Shown piece after piece: positions 23,542 to 36,237 of a DNA stretch of 64,000 nt (positions within the stretch are counted from its first letter, which is position 1; each line of letters begins with the position of its first letter). A model generated the notes under the pieces. The model had not been told where the DNA came from. It did no database searches and saw only the letters and a program-made list of their open reading frames with translations. The translations under genes and the position numbers were made by a program. Origin of the DNA: Gnetum montanum (Eukaryota; Streptophyta; Gnetopsida; Gnetales; Gnetaceae). The DNA lies in contig MNCI01006555.1 in assembly GCA_015680685.1 (NCBI GenBank), positions 750,215 through 814,214 on the forward strand, read 5' to 3'.

Positions 23542-26500
23542 CATAAATTTGCTAACTGTCCGCGTTAATATTCTGGTAATCTCCCTATTGGTAACTTCAG
23601 CTTGACCATTAGCTTGGGGGTGATAAGGTGTGGTTAGTTTATGCTCAACCCCTAAACGTTGCATCAACTTTCGAAAGGTTGCACCTGTAAAGTGTGTTCC
23701 ATTATCAGAAATAAGTGCACGAGGCACACCAAACCTGTTAACGATTTGTTGTTGTACAAATCGGGCAGCTGTAGATGATGTACAATCGGTTACAGCAGCT
23801 GCTTCGGCCCATTTAGTTAGGTAATCAACAGCAACGATTATATAGGCTTTTCCGTTGGACATTGGTGTAATTGGTCCCATGAAATCAATTCCCCAAATAT
23901 CGAAGGGTTCTAAAGGTTGAATCCACTGCTGTGGACCCTCCATCCTAGTAGTCATTCCCCCATCACGTTGGCATCGCTCACAGGATTGTGCAAACTGATG
24001 GGCATCCCGAAATAGCGTTGGCCAGTAATATCCCGCAAGCAGGATTTTAGTGGCTGTGCGTCTCCCTGCATAATGACCTCCACAAGGGCCGTCATGAGCA
24101 TCCTGGAGAACTCTTAATTGATCTTGATCGGGGACACACCATCGAACTAGGCCATCAGAGCAGACTTTATAAAGTTGCCCCCTAATTTCCATGAAGTGTT
24201 TGATGTTGTGGAGGAACTGTTGCTTTTTTCTAAACTCTAAGTTCTGTGGCATTTGTTGTGAGGTTAGATAAGTGAGAATACTACTGTACCAATTTACATT
24301 CGTGGGTTGGTTATTTATCACACCAACAAAGAGGGCCTCATCTAGAAAATGATCAAATACCATGTATTCATCCTCTTTGTTGTCCCATCGCAACCGAGAT
24401 AGGTGATCAGCGACGACATTCTCGGTGACTTTGCGGTCTACAATAGTTAAATCAAACTCTTGAAGAATTACCAGCCAACGTATGATACATGGGCTAACTG
24501 TTGGCTTATTCATCAGGAACCTAATGGCACTATGATCTGTATGGATATATACCTTGTAGCCTAATACATAGTGCCTAAACTTGTCCAGTGCAAACACAAC
24601 AGCCATTAACTCTTTTTCCGTAGTTGTGTAGTTAAGTTGTGCACCGGTAATAATTTTGCTGGCACAATGAATGTAGTATGGGCATTTTTGCTCATCTAAT
24701 TGTATCAGTACAACTCCTAAAGCATAATTAGATGCGTCAGTCATTATGTGGAATGGTCTGGACCAGTCGGGTGCTTGTAGAATGGGGGTTTCTACAAGCC
24801 TCTGTTTAAGAGCTTGGAATGCTTGCTCACATTCCCTGGTCCACTCAAATGGCGCATCTTTCTTCGTTAATTCTACCAACGGCTTGGCAACCTTCGAGAA
24901 GTTCGCGATAAACCTCCTGTAGTAGCCAGTATGTCCAAGGAATGATCTTACGTCTTTAACGGTTTCAGGTTGTCGAGTGATTCCCTGGATGACTTTAATC
25001 TTTTCGGGGTCCACCTCGATTCCTGACTGTGAAATTTTGTGCCCCAACACTATGCCCTCTTGAACCATCAAATGGCTCTTTTGCCAGTTGAGTTTGAGGT
25101 TGGTTTCAACACATCGTTTCAAGACCTGCTCTAACCGGTCGAGGGCTTGGTCAAAGCTCGTTCCATAGGTGGAGAAGTCGTCCATGAAGACTTCTACTCC
25201 ATTACCTATTTGTTGCTGAAAGATACTTAGAACTAAGCGTTGGAATGTGGCAGGTGCATTACATAAGCCAAAAGGCATTTGCTTATATGCGAACGTTCCC
25301 CAAGGACTGGTGAACGTTGTTTTGGCCTGGTCTTCTGGTGCAATGCGTATTTGGTTGTACCCGCTATATCCGTCCAGAAAACTATAGTAGCGATGCCCTG
25401 CGATAGTGTCTAAGACTTGATCTACAAATGGTAGTGGAAAGTGGTCTTTGAATGTTGCCATATTTAACAGCCTAAAATCTATACATACCCTCCATTTACC
25501 TCCCTTTTTTGGTACAATGACGAGAGGACTAACCCATTCGCTGTCAGCGATAGGGTAAATGAACCCGGCCTTGAGAAGCTGTTCAAGTTCTTCCTTAACA
25601 ATTTGCTTTAGTTTCGGGTTCAGTCGCCTCTGGGGTTGTTTGCGAGGTTTCATAGAAGAATCAGTATAAATCCTATGTTGGCATATCCGAGGGTCTATTC
25701 CAGTTATTTCAGGATACGACCAAGCGAAGGCGGTAGACCACTTGTTTATCACCTTTAGTAAATTCTCTTTTTGTGTGGGTACGAGCTTTGCGTTAATGAT
25801 CACCGGTTTCCCATTGTTGAGGGTCACGTATTCCAGACCGGTGGGTAACGGTTTTAATTCTAGGGGCTCCTGTTTAAACTCTTCAGGAATCTCCAACTTC
25901 CCCCAATTAATGTTTTCAGAGTTAAGGGCTGGAAGTTGGCAACGAACTTGCTCCAATAGGTCTGTGCTTTCAAGGTAAGCATTAGTTATTCCCTCAGTTA
26001 GTTCCATGCAGGTAGTTGGTTTGTCATCTTTATCAGCTATCAGCCACTGGGCGTCTTCTTGTTGTGTGGCTGTTGCATATAGGCACTTTTGTATATTAAT
26101 ATCCTGTGCACACCGATTGCATGCAGGTAGTGTTAGACTTCGCATTACCCATGACTTCTGCACGCAATGACACCCTGTGTCACTATATGCGATGCATGGA
26201 ACTCTCTTCCTCTCAGTTTTCCCATATGTATTTGTCTTTGATATTTCTAGGGAAAGATTACGAATTCCTAAGCGAGCATCGATTGTGTTTAGCCATGCCC
26301 TTCCCATGATAATTGGGAAATCCCCTTTGTCATTATTGATTTCGATCACCAGGAAATCGGCTGGGTATGACCATCTACCGATAGTTGTAACAATGTCTTC
26401 AACCTGCCCCAGAGGGACGGTGATGGACTAGTCAGCCAGCTCAAGGCGGACATTGCTCTTCTTAAGTGGAGGTAGGTTCCAGGTCTTATATAATTGTTGT

Positions 26501-27018
26501 GAGATTAAGTTAACCTCGGAACTTGAATCAAGGAGAGCCTTATGTGGTTCATTCCCGACGACTTGAAGGTAAACTAGGGGGACTCCTGGATCTGATAATT
26601 TCTTGGGAAGGTGACCAACTTTGATCCAGTCAGTTACCGTATGTGTTAGCATAACCATGTGCATCGGACGTGATTTTGTGGCTGGAAGATTTCTCGAACC
26701 CGCGTTAGGTGTAGAAGCATTAGGAGGCTCAACTGCTTGTGAGGGAGATAGCTTAGTTCGATTGTTGATCCTAAGGAAAGATCTTTTGGGTGGACACTTG
26801 TTAGAACCAACCGAGGCTGAAGGTTTAGGTGCCCTCGCAATGTTGGGTTGTTGTAGCTGAGTAGGGTTTACCCTGGGTTTTGTTGAAGCAGTTGGTGGTG
26901 CAGCCTTAGGTGCAAGAGGTGCGGATGTACATGGAGGATGTCGTGGGTACGGAACATTTCTTGAAGGAGGGGGAATCCGAAAACATTCCTGAACGTGGTA
27001 GTAACCTGGAGGGCTCAT
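23542..27018 (-). CDS. Athila A protease-RT-RNase H-integrase (one stop, 3' end in gap)
   Basis: A single frame from 27018 runs into the gap, broken only by a TAG at 26428-26430 where copy B encodes Gln. Protease is near 26560-26300: the active site reads DSSSE where D(S/T)G is expected, but flap-side IINNDKGDFPIIMGRAWL-like sequence remains. RT spans about 25600-24950 (WRVCIDFRLLNMATFKDHFP, MPFGLCNAPATFQ, VEVFMDDFSTYG). RNase H spans about 24780-24420 (IMTDASNYALG, TTEKELMAVVFAL, HTDHSAIRFL, ADHLSRL). The integrase zinc finger is near 24100-23960 (H, H, CERCQRDG). The core has GIDFMGP, SDNGTHF and NGQAEVTNRE. RT through integrase is otherwise intact, so this may be the most recently active pol here. 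Confidence 0.92.
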
Positions 27019-29159
27019 GTAACTCGTAAAGTTACTTGGACAAACCGGCTACTGCACATAATAACCATGAGGATCAGGCTACCGGTAAGGGTACTGATGT
27101 GCTAGCGGTGGCATCCCCCACGATTGTGGGTATTGCCACTGCTGGTGCTGTCCAATGGGCTGCAGAGGCGTTCCACTTGGATAATACGTCAAGGGTTGGT
27201 GGAACTGCCTTGGGTTACCTTGTGGATAAGGTAACCTTTGGGGTGTCTGACGTTGATTAAGCCTTGGATTTAATGCATACACCCCAGACTCCTGCAGATG
27301 TGAGATAATTGGACAACATCCCTTAGGATGGTCATAGTAGCAGACCTCACATCCACCATCATTGTCTGAATCAGAATTTTCGGCCTCATCGGAGTTAGAG
27401 ATTTTCCCTTACCCTTGTTATGTGCAGGGTTAAAGTTTCTCCGCATGTTTTTGCCTTTATCACTACTTTGCGCATCCTTAGACTCCTCTACGATTTTTAG
27501 GACTATTTCTATTCGTGAGTCTAAGGAATCCCACATTTAGTCTACCTTAGCCGATACCTCCATTGTTAACTTTTGGATCGGCACGGTTTTCCTGTTTACC
27601 AACTCTTCGAGTGGTGACTCATCCCCCTCATCACAAAATTTCACTCCCTTCTTGCGAAGGGAGGGATCGCAGTTGTATTCCTCCGCACTTTCTCTTTTAT
27701 GTAGCTCACCCTCTTCTTGCGCTACTTTTTCCAACAAAACTTCAACTTCATGGGCTCTTAATTGGGAAAGTCTCCCTTGGGCGTAAGTCCCAAGAGTTCT
27801 TCTCGTTTCATTTCGTAGCCCATCCACGAGGTGGCGTAGTTGATCCTGCTTAGCGTACCTATGGCCCGGGCAACGATGTAGCAGTGTGTAGTAACGGGTC
27901 ATGGCAGCATCCAAGGATTCATAAGCTCCTTGTTTCCAGCCTTGGATCTTCTTACGCAAGTTAAACACTCTGGAGTAAGTTTGATATTTATTGTTGAACA
28001 ATTCAAGCATCGTACTCCACCTCCTAATGGTTTCCGGTTCTAAGGACCGGTACCAGCTTTCTGCTTCTTTAGTGAGTGTCCTTGGGAACAACTTGAGTTT
28101 CTGCCATTCATTATCTATGTTCTGCAAGGCACATGCATCGTGGAATGCCTGTAAATGGTGTTGAGGATCAGCGTTGTACCCCCCTTCAAAACATGGGATA
28201 TTATTTATATCCAAATGCTTGATCCTACTATCCTTTAAATGCCTTGTGGGAATCCTAACTGCCTCTCTAATATCGAGCATACTTCGGGTTGCGAATAGGG
28301 GTTCGTCATGATCATCTCTTTCATGATGTCTGTGATGTCTACGTGGTGATTCCCTATTCTCCCTACATCCTTATCCTTTTCCTAACTCCTCTCGACTTTC
28401 CTGTTTAGGCATTTCATCTCTTTTACCTTTACTCTCTGCATTATGCCCATGGTGGCTGCGCCCAGATGTGGAAGGAGAGTGTGAATGATGAGATGAAGGA
28501 GAAGAAGAAGGGGATCCATCACCATGGTGATGTTTCTTGCCTTCTCTTCGGCTGCTTCGGCCCCGATCGTTGTGACGATCAATGAGTCCGTCATTAGTGT
28601 GAGTAGTTGTTCCTATCGTGAACAGCTGGTGCTCACGGGGATCAAAGCCTGGAATATGTATCGTTGATCTAAGGCCCTGATGCCTAACCTCTTCACTAGA
28701 GTGAGGAGGAGGAACATCATTTTCTAAGAAACCCATCATGAGGGGTTCCTCTTCTCCTATTTCACTAATGACATGGGGAACCTTGCCCTTCAATAGTGAA
28801 TGTTGACTCTCTTGCCTTGCATCCCAAATACTTTGGGCGTTTGTGGGATGATAATCCCTCATGTGATATGTTCCAGCAACGTATTCAGCAAATAAGTCCT
28901 GCATGCCAATCTGTGCCAGTTCATGGAGAAGCATGTTCGGAACGGATCGATCTGGTGGTAGAACTATATTACCAACTGAATCTCTCCAGCGCAACTGTTC
29001 ATCCTGATGGAGGATAAAAGTATAATCAGGAATATACTCATCGGGATGAGTATAAGTTATCGAATACTGTTTAGGACTTGGCTGGTTTCGGTTATGTGTA
29101 TGATCCTAACTTTCTCCTGTATTTTCCTTAGGTGAGTTGATTTCATGAGAAGAAGCCAT
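27019..29159 (-). pseudogene. Athila A gag
   Basis: Starts at ATG 29159 (MASSHEINSPKE), 130-150 bases inside the 5' LTR/PBS. An N-terminal variable part with a His/Ser-rich stretch (about 28540-28430) leads into a retrotransposon gag domain (about 28210-27740; FPRTLTKEAESWYRSLEP, RYYTLLHRCPGH). A Cys/His-rich patch (CEVCYYDHPKGCCP, about 27350-27310) may be a nucleic-acid-binding knuckle. Then comes a Pro/Gln-rich linker. Breaks: stops near 29107, 28371 and 27537, a 1-nt loss in a G-run near 27405 (copy B has the extra G), and stops near 27075 and 27050. Downstream it shares frame with protease-pol. Confidence 0.88.
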
Positions 29160-29287
29160 TTCTAATGGTGTGCTAATTTTCACCGTTATTTATGTTCTGA
29201 ACTAACTGATTAACCCTAAGGTTCATTTTAAGCTCACAACGATGTGAGTGATATCCCTTATGTTCAATTGGCGTAAAAAACACTTAG

Positions 29288-29305
29288 TCCCCGGCAACGG
29301 CGCCA
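29288..29305 (-). other. Primer binding site of Athila A
   Basis: On the minus strand TGGCGCCGTTGCCGGGGA lies one base inside the 5' LTR. This string is the PBS reported for Athila-type elements, usually assigned to tRNA-Asp; I could not check a tRNA set. Confidence 0.9.
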
Positions 29306-29306
29306 A

Positions 29307-30319
29307 TGATGAGTGGCAAGGTACCCCTACACTCAACCGTACGAATACGAGCGTGCACATGCGATCCGGTCGAACTCCGCAGACTATATGCCTTAACACC
29401 ACAAGAAACACTTGGGGTTAATCGTTCGTTGTCTTCCCAGGCTTGCTTGTAAGTGTCACGGTGTATGGTTAAGCAAGTCTGAGGTATGTGATTTTTTTGG
29501 TATTTTTCGGTTTATCTCCTATGCTATCAGAGGAAAGGGTTGAGAAACTAACTAACTCTAACTAATGTCCTAAGTCTAAATTAACTAGCTTCAGCATCCA
29601 TTCCCACTTACCGGACACACCCTGAACTATGCAATTGTGGCTTACCAAACGCTAATCGTTACTGGGATCGCCACACGTAACGCAAGTGCTCGAAGTGGTC
29701 GTACTGAGGCACCTATTTAGCCTATGTGTGATAAGCAGCCGATTCCTTAGCCAGCCGTACACACCCGTGGGTGCTCGTAACTAAGTCGTACTTATCACAT
29801 GTTCTAGCCTAGCAATGAGCAGCCAATTCCTCAACTAGCCATACACATCGGACTACCACTAGGATTACCAAGCGCAGAATCCTGGAATACGCTACTGGGT
29901 TACCAAGCAGCCAATGCTCGTAATTGAGTCGTACTCATGCGTTGCGTCAAGCAGCCAATTCCTTGACTAGCCGTACACGTCCGTAGACGCTCGTAATCAA
30001 GTCGTACTTGAACGCACTAGGAAAGCAGTAAATGAAAGCAATAATAAATGAAACCACGTGCTGCAAGGTTTATCCAATCAAGTTCGTCTTTATTGCCGTA
30101 CACAACTTGGGTTCAGGTTACAAGCTGCTTGAATAAAGAGCCGTTCACTCTAGGACTCCTACTACGGGCACATGGGAAAAATTCTAACTCTGGAGTGATC
30201 AATCTGCTAGAGCTTCGCTACTTCTAGCCAGGATTGGGAAATGAAGGGAGTGCTGCCTCTTATTTATAGATACGGCGGCAGGATGCGATATCGCGGCACA
30301 TGCAGGTCACGTCTCATCA
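29307..30319 (-). repeat. 5' LTR of Athila A
   Basis: 1013 bp, TG...CA, paired with 20400-21446. TATA (minus strand) is at 30261-30268. One GCGATATCGC palindrome lies at 30285-30294. Confidence 0.95.
30261..30268 (-). promoter_or_regulatory. TATA box of Athila A 5' LTR
   Basis: TATAAATA on the minus strand. This LTR would drive transcription of the element. Confidence 0.75.
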
Positions 30320-30324
30320 ATGCC
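30320..30324. repeat. Target-site duplication of Athila A, right (ATGCC)
   Basis: Exact match to 20395-20399. Removing the element and one copy restores an open aORF frame. Confidence 0.95.
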
Positions 30325-32793
30325 CATATGTTATTTCAAAATCCTCTAGGCACTGTCTATCACATAGAGGGATAAGTAAGGTTGCCTTTGATTTATGGTT
30401 ATTTTCCTTGTTATGTACTTAAGTTACGATGATTTTCTTATAGTTTCACTTACCTACAAGTTCAAGATGGATGAGCAAGGCTTGATCAAAGGTGACAACC
30501 TCCTACTCCTAGCCCACACAACTTTAGAGGTGTTTACCAAAAGCCCAAATGTGAGGCTTGCAATAGTGGAGCAATTTGAGGGTGACTTTGAAGAATGCAT
30601 CAAATGCCATCCTAAGGCTTATAAGAGATGTCTATCAAATGGGACAATAGATAGCTGGTGGAAAAACCTATCTCTTAATGACATAGAAGCAAACCCATCC
30701 TCTAGAGCTTCTACAAAGCCTAAGTTATATAAGCGAAGTGAGTGTTTTTGGTTTGTTTTTTTCATGCTAACATTTTTCTAGTTATATGGCTATTAAACTA
30801 TATTGATTTTTTGGTCATCTAAGTGATTGTATTGGTTTTTTTTTAACTTGGCTATATTTTTGTTGTAATTTGTTTTACATGATGCACCTATGCTAAGGCT
30901 AATAGACTATCTATTGTTGAAGTGATCACTCCATAAATTGAAGTTACTATTCTAACTTTAGGACATACTGAGAAGACCTTGATCCTCAAGTTTAGTGAGG
31001 CGGAATCCTCATAGGGTTGGCTATCGGACTAGGCACCCAATGCTATGCATGCAAGGATTATTCATGTGCGCCTATTTGACCTTTTCATGACTCCAAGCCT
31101 AATCATTCCTATTGCAAAGATGATGAACATCATTGAATCCTTTAGCCAAGGAGTCAAGAGGTTCGTCACCCATGTTCACAATGTGACTATTGTTTTGGAC
31201 ATTAATGCATCCACCTTTAGAGACCTCTTTGATGTTCTAAATGATGCCATGCTAGTTATCACTAGAACAAGGAGGGAGGTGGACCACCAAGATGAAGTAG
31301 AAGAGTGCCTAAACACTCATTGTGATAGCAAGGGATACTCTCTAAAATAGATCAAGTCATCGTTGATTAGAGAAATGTATCTCTTGTTCTAATCCTAGGC
31401 ATTTCCTAATTTGTTATCATAGGGGAAGATCTTGGGCATGGGTAAGCTTGGATCATGAAGTAGGTGCTCACTGAGAGTGCTCAATTCAATTGGGCTTCAC
31501 ACTTGGTTTTTGGGCTATAGTGGAAGATCCAAAAGCTTCACAACAACCTCACCATCAAGTGCCATGTCCAATTCACACTTTTTGTAGCTTATTTAAAAAG
31601 GTTTGTAGAGTTCCTTGTGGTGAGGAAGGGTGGATGATGGGTTACCAAAGATCCATCCCAAATCACCAAACCTTGGGTGAAGCTCCTTGCTCCAACCAAG
31701 TAGGCCCAACACCCACTAAAAGCTGTGGGTGAATCTTTGTTTATCACTACCCAGGGGATTAGTAGTAGGCATTGTGTATCCCCTAACAACATGGGGGCAA
31801 AACCTCTTGCAATACCAGCTAGCATCAAGAAGGCTTGAAAGTTATGTGTAGAGCTGAGGGGACAGCTAGGGCCAAGCTTAAGAGGTCCTTAGTGAATGAG
31901 ACAGCACTAGCAATCAACAAGCCCTTGCCAAAGAAATTGATTGTCAAGCTTAGAAGGTTGCAACATGATGTTACAGTTATGTTCATGTTAATTTATTATG
32001 TTCTTGTTAATTTTTTTTAATAGGGAATGGTTTTAAGTTGATGTAGTTTATTGATGGTCTTGAAAAATATGTTAGGTTACTTTATGTTTCATGGTTGGTG
32101 CTTTTATAAGTAAGCAACAAGAAAAAGAGGCTCTTGCAATAGTAGCGGTAGCTAAAGAAGAGTGAAGGCATCAAGAGGAGGAATACCAACAATGTCAACA
32201 AGATCAAATACTGAGACATTACAAGGATATGAAATTATAGTAGAAGGAGGATGGAGGTTTATTCCCTCCTTCCATAAACCACTTTGATGTCTTGTTTGAG
32301 GATACACACCTAGGTGAACCTCCTATTGTCATATCAAAGGACCTCTCAAGTACTTATGATTTTTGATTTTATGTGTTCTTATTATTTTTTTCATTGGTTT
32401 ATCTTTGATCTTGTCCATAGTTATTGATTTTTAATTACACTTATTGTAGCTCAAGAACCTCAAGCTACAGCTTCCACTTCTACCTTCCATATACAACTAT
32501 GGGTAGATACCCCAAATAAGTTTGAATTCATGCAGGGTGTAGTTGAAGACATAGTTAACTAGTTGTAGCAAATAGCCCTTGAAGTTGGTAAGAGTTCTAA
32601 CTCATTTTTCCTTTACTATTCATATGTTTTGATTTTATACAGTTTTCTATTGGTATGGAGTTTTTATTATCTTTTTGTTTTTAATTAAATATCTTTTTTT
32701 TAGTTATTAACTAATGTCATTTTTTGGATTTTGTTTAATGTTGGTTATAGTGCCCAAACTGAGATGGGATACTAACTAACCAGTGAAGGTTAC
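30325..32793 (+). pseudogene. aORF of giant Tat element, middle exons
   Basis: Alternating protein-like and T-rich segments with splice-like borders. The exon continuing from 20399 ends near GATAA/GTAAGG (30378). An intron of about 65 bp ends TTTCTTATAG (30445). The next exon reads FKMDEQGLIKGDNLLLLAHT and IKCHPKAYKRCLSNGTIDSW to a GTGAGTG donor (30739). Further coding-like stretches are at 31045-31350 (RIIHVRLFDLFMTPSLI), 31835-31975 and 32100-32240 (Gln/Glu-rich, coiled-coil-like), a segment near 32250-32350, and an exon at about 32451-32588 between TTATTGTAG and GTAAGAG. Several stops show decay. Function unknown. The copia element interrupts it at 32793. Confidence 0.5.
32789..32793. repeat. 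Probable target-site duplication of copia, left (GTTAC)
   Basis: GTTAC against GTTGC at 45061-45065, four of five matching. Joining the flanks (AAGGTTGCCACA) keeps a readable aORF frame. Confidence 0.6.
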
Positions 32794-33138
32794 TATGGAA
32801 GATGATGTGTAGATGTTCCACATTATTAGGAGATTGATCTCATCCTTTTATTTATTCTAAATAAGATGAGATCCTAGTTGTCCATGCTTATCCATACCCA
32901 TGATTATCTCATCCATAAATAAGATGATAAGGATCATTCCCATGATTTTAGAGACTCATGTTATCTCTTCAAATCCATTCTTGGAAGGATCCAAGTCTAT
33001 ATAATTGTAGAAACACATATTCATAAATATATATATTTGGATTAACATATTGTAAGTGTGTTTTTTGTTCTAACAAGGTTCTTTAATTTCTGTTTAGCAA
33101 AGATAGTAGATCTAGGTCCCTTTAGATTTAATTTCTCA
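32794..33138 (+). repeat. 5' LTR of the copia element
   Basis: TATGGAAGATGATGTGTAGA... ending ATTTCTCA. The start could be the TG at 32796. TATATAA lies at 32998-33004. Matches 44697-45060. Confidence 0.85.
32998..33004 (+). promoter_or_regulatory. TATA box of copia 5' LTR
   Basis: TATATAA in AAGTCTATATAATTG; the same sequence is at 44918-44924 in the 3' LTR. Confidence 0.6.
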
Positions 33139-33140
33139 TT

Positions 33141-33153
33141 TGGTATCAGAGCT
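33141..33153 (+). other. Primer binding site of copia (tRNA-iMet type)
   Basis: TGGTATCAGAGCT two bases after the 5' LTR, the classic plant copia PBS complementary to initiator tRNA-Met. Confidence 0.95.
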
Positions 33154-33190
33154 CAATTAGCTCAAATTCTTGACAATAGATCTCTCCAGA

Positions 33191-33854
33191 ATGGCCCAAA
33201 ATAATGAATCTATGTCTCTTCAAATTCTTGTATTCAATGGAGAAAATTATGAATATTGGGAAATCAAGNGTGTCTCTTCAAATTCTTGTATTCAATGGAG
33301 AAAATTATGAATATTGGGAAATCAAGATGAAGACATTTATGATCTTACAAGATCTATGGGATATTGTTGAAGGTGGATTTCAAGATGCTGATCAAACAAC
33401 ATTTCAAGCCCTAACAAAAGATGAAAAGAATCAAGTTAAGAAGCTTCGTAAGAAAGATGCAAAAGCATTATTCATCATTCAATCTGAGTTAGATCTGATA
33501 ATCTTTCCCAAAATCGTCATGCATCCAACAACCAAAGATGCATGGGATGCACTAGAGATTGCATACAAGGGATCATTAAAAGTTCATTTTTTCAAGTTAC
33601 AAACTTTAAGGAAATATTTTGAATCTTTGCACATGCTAGATTCAGAGAATATTGATCAATACATCAGCCAATTTCAACAAGTTCGAAATGGACTTAAATC
33701 TTGTGGAGAAACACTTGAGGAAAGGAATGCTATTGAAAAGATCCTTCAAAGTGTGACCCAACAATATGATCCCATTGTTATGGCTATTGAAGAAGCAAGA
33801 GATTTCAATAAGATGACCATGGTTGATGATGAGTGGCGAGATGACCATGGTTGA
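33191..33854 (+). pseudogene. copia gag, 5' part (UBN2/DUF4219 type)
   Basis: ATG at 33191. The protein has FNGENYEYWEIKMKTFM and a UBN2-like helical domain (LQTLRKYFESLHMLDSENID, QYDPIVMAIEEA). It runs open to KMTMV, where Athila B inserted after 33854; the frame resumes at 40610 as ELVGSLKTYKQR. A 56-bp block (33213-33268) is repeated after a single N at 33269, and a block of about 29 bp is doubled at 33812/33841. Both look like assembly overlaps, not biology. Confidence 0.9.
33269..33269. other. Single-N assembly join
   Basis: Flanked by two copies of the same 56 bp (33213-33268 and 33271-33326). Confidence 0.95.
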
Positions 33855-34396
33855 TGATGAGTGGCGAGGTACCCCTACACTCAACCATACAAATACGAGC
33901 GTAACACGCATGATCTGGTTAAACTCCGCAGACTAAGTGCTTACACGCCTCATGTAACACTTAAGGTTAATTATTCGTTGTCTTCCCANAGAAGGGTTGA
34001 GAGAGATTTAATTCCTAATAAAGCAAGTAAATGATAAAAAGTAAATAATAATAAATAAAATCCTAATTAGCCTATTCCATGCATTGCAAGGTTTATCCAA
34101 GAAGTTCATCTTTATTGCCATACACAAACATGTGTTTAGGTACAATATTTGCTCAAATAACGGTCCATTCACTTTGGAGCTCCTACTGTGGGCACATGAA
34201 AAATATTCTATCTCTGGAGAGGTAAAACTACCAGAGTTTTCCTAAGGGCTAGATCTAGATGAGAAAACAAGGGAGAGCCACCTCTTATTTATAGACTTGG
34301 CGGTGCACCGCGATATTGTGTACGCGATATCACAGGGGACGACACGATATCACGTGGGATGCGATATCGTGGCGGACACGATATCATGTCCCATCA
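33855..34396 (-). repeat. 3' LTR of Athila B
   Basis: 542 bp as assembled; a single N at 33989 sits where about 230-260 bp present in the partner LTR are missing, so it is likely collapsed. TATAAATA (minus strand) at 34286-34293, followed by at least four GATATC variants (34310-34386). Confidence 0.88.
34286..34293 (-). promoter_or_regulatory. TATA box of Athila B 3' LTR
   Basis: TATAAATA on the minus strand, same position relative to the GATATC cluster as in element A. Confidence 0.7.
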
Positions 34397-36237
34397 TACC
34401 CCCATGACTAAATGAAACTTTTCCTCAAATTCCTTACAAAAATATCGGGAAGGTATGGGATTATTGACTCAAATGGAACTAATGGGATGACATGTGAACG
34501 GATCATCATTACAAGACAACAAAACTAGTGTTCATGACAACAAGAGTGAACACCTTATTACATTGACATCAGGCCTTAGTTGGCAGCTTGAGAAAGAGAG
34601 AGAGAAAGAAGTTTTACTGCTGCCAACGCCAAGATTGCACCTTTTGTTGTCCATCTATAAGCATGCCATCGATCTTGCTCCTTGCATAGCTATTTCAAAA
34701 CCGCTCCATTCCAAGTATTCTCTCCAAATCCAATCTTTTGTTGCATGATTGCCATCGGCACACACAACACAATCTTATATTAGCAAGGGTAAATGAATTT
34801 TAATGCAGTTGACACCTTGCTTCGGTGAAAGGTCCATTGGCTAAGTTGTGGTATGGCTGATACAGATCTTGAGATATAATAATGGTGACTACCGAAGGTG
34901 TAGGGGTTAGGAGAAAATCAAAAAAATTTGGGTCTCGACCCCCATGACTAAGAGCGAACCTTCGGTAGCAAGAGAATGGAGAAAGAAAAAGAACAAGAAA
35001 GATGGAGAAAAAAAGATAACTATGACATCGATGAAATGGATGTCAAGATGGAAATGAACAAAATAAAATGGATTGCAAAAATGTTAAGGGAAATAATTTA
35101 ACTGGTGCACCAAAGAGGAATGTTAGTGGGTCCTCCCCAAAGTAGGCTCATGCCCTTAATGCCCTAACAAACCCACATTCAAAGAGTCTGTAGGCTCTAG
35201 GAATGTCATTTGGAACAAGAGTTAAAGTCTTAACAACAAGAATTTACCAAAAAGAAAACAATGTATCTACCAAAATATACACTAATGATACAATCGGCAA
35301 TGAGGTGAACAATGGAGAGAAGGGTGGAGAGAAGAGAATGGAATGGAATCCTAAGAACAAGGTTGTGTATAGCCCTTTTTGTGTTTCATGACTAATGTGA
35401 CGTAGCAAATCTCATTCCAACTTCGGCCTCAAAAAAAACACATCCAGTGACTTTGCATCAATGCATTCGGCCAATCCATCCTCTTGAAGTGACAAGAATG
35501 CCTTCACCCAAGAGCCACCACCATTCTGATGAAACAAATGAGGAGAGAATGGGAAGCAAGAAGAGCCTTAGTTAGAGGGAACATTTTTTATTTTTGTTCC
35601 ATAACCAGTGCTTGTAGCTCAAGAGATTATTTTGTCTAAGGGGTGTGCTTTGAATTCTCACTTTTCTTCTTTCTTTTTCTCTCTTTCTTTTCTTTTTCTT
35701 TTTTTTTTGTGTTTTATGTATTTATGCATGAGAATCATACCATGAAAAGACTTTGTTATTTTTATTTGCTCAACTTCCCGAGAATTGGATGACGTCAAAA
35801 TGGTAAGAAAACTCAAGAAGAAAACATCCAAGCACCCAAGAGAATGGCCAACACAAAAGCATCAAGTTTCCTTGAAGTCACACCCTTTTCAATCCTTGAG
35901 TCCTTCCTTAGTTTGAGAAATACCCAGTCATTGATTCGTTAGTGTTTTTATTATGAGAGGGACTGTACATTTCCAAGCCGAGAGAGACCATAGAACTTGG
36001 TGGAGGAATGGATGAAGTGGACTCATTGCCTGCTATATCAAAAGAAACATACCTTAGTATCAACATCATAACTTAAAGGTAAAAACCAAACATTAGCAAT
36101 CAATAGAAACACAGTTTATACCATCATGAAGAACACTTATTGGTGACAAACTTACAAGGTGGATCACACACACACATACACACACAAAATGAAAAAGTAT
36201 AATGATGTTGAAAAACAAAAATTAGAAAGGTTAAAGA
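34397..36237 (-). other. Athila B 3' non-coding region
   Basis: PPT-like TCATGGGGGT abuts the LTR. 34397-35760 parallels 21447-22860 of element A. 35760-36237 has no counterpart visible in A, possibly because of the gap. No gene called. PPT-like strings recur near 34940 and 36434. Confidence 0.55.

Larger units (their letters stand above)
20400..30319 (-). mobile_element. Full-length Athila-like LTR retrotransposon A (9.92 kb)
   Basis: Complete element on the minus strand: two LTRs starting TGATGAG and ending CTCATCA, PBS, gag, protease, RT, RNase H, integrase, PPT, and a perfect 5-bp target duplication. LTRs differ by a few percent by eye, plus an indel of about 34 bp in U3. A 681-base assembly gap hides the integrase C-terminus. 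The clade call rests on the RT active-site context VEVFMDDFSTYG, a single RNase H and a tRNA-Asp-type PBS. It interrupts the aORF. It is the best preserved element in the window. Confidence 0.96.

Noticed and set aside
22729-23605. Long ORFs on both strands across the N gap
   Set aside because: Unknown bases are read as open; only the pol frame left of its stop is supported by motifs.
30395-32793. Calling the aORF a plant mobile domain or transposase_28 protein
   Set aside because: Such domains are known in extra ORFs of Tat elements, but I see no diagnostic motif here and the copy is decayed; left unassigned.
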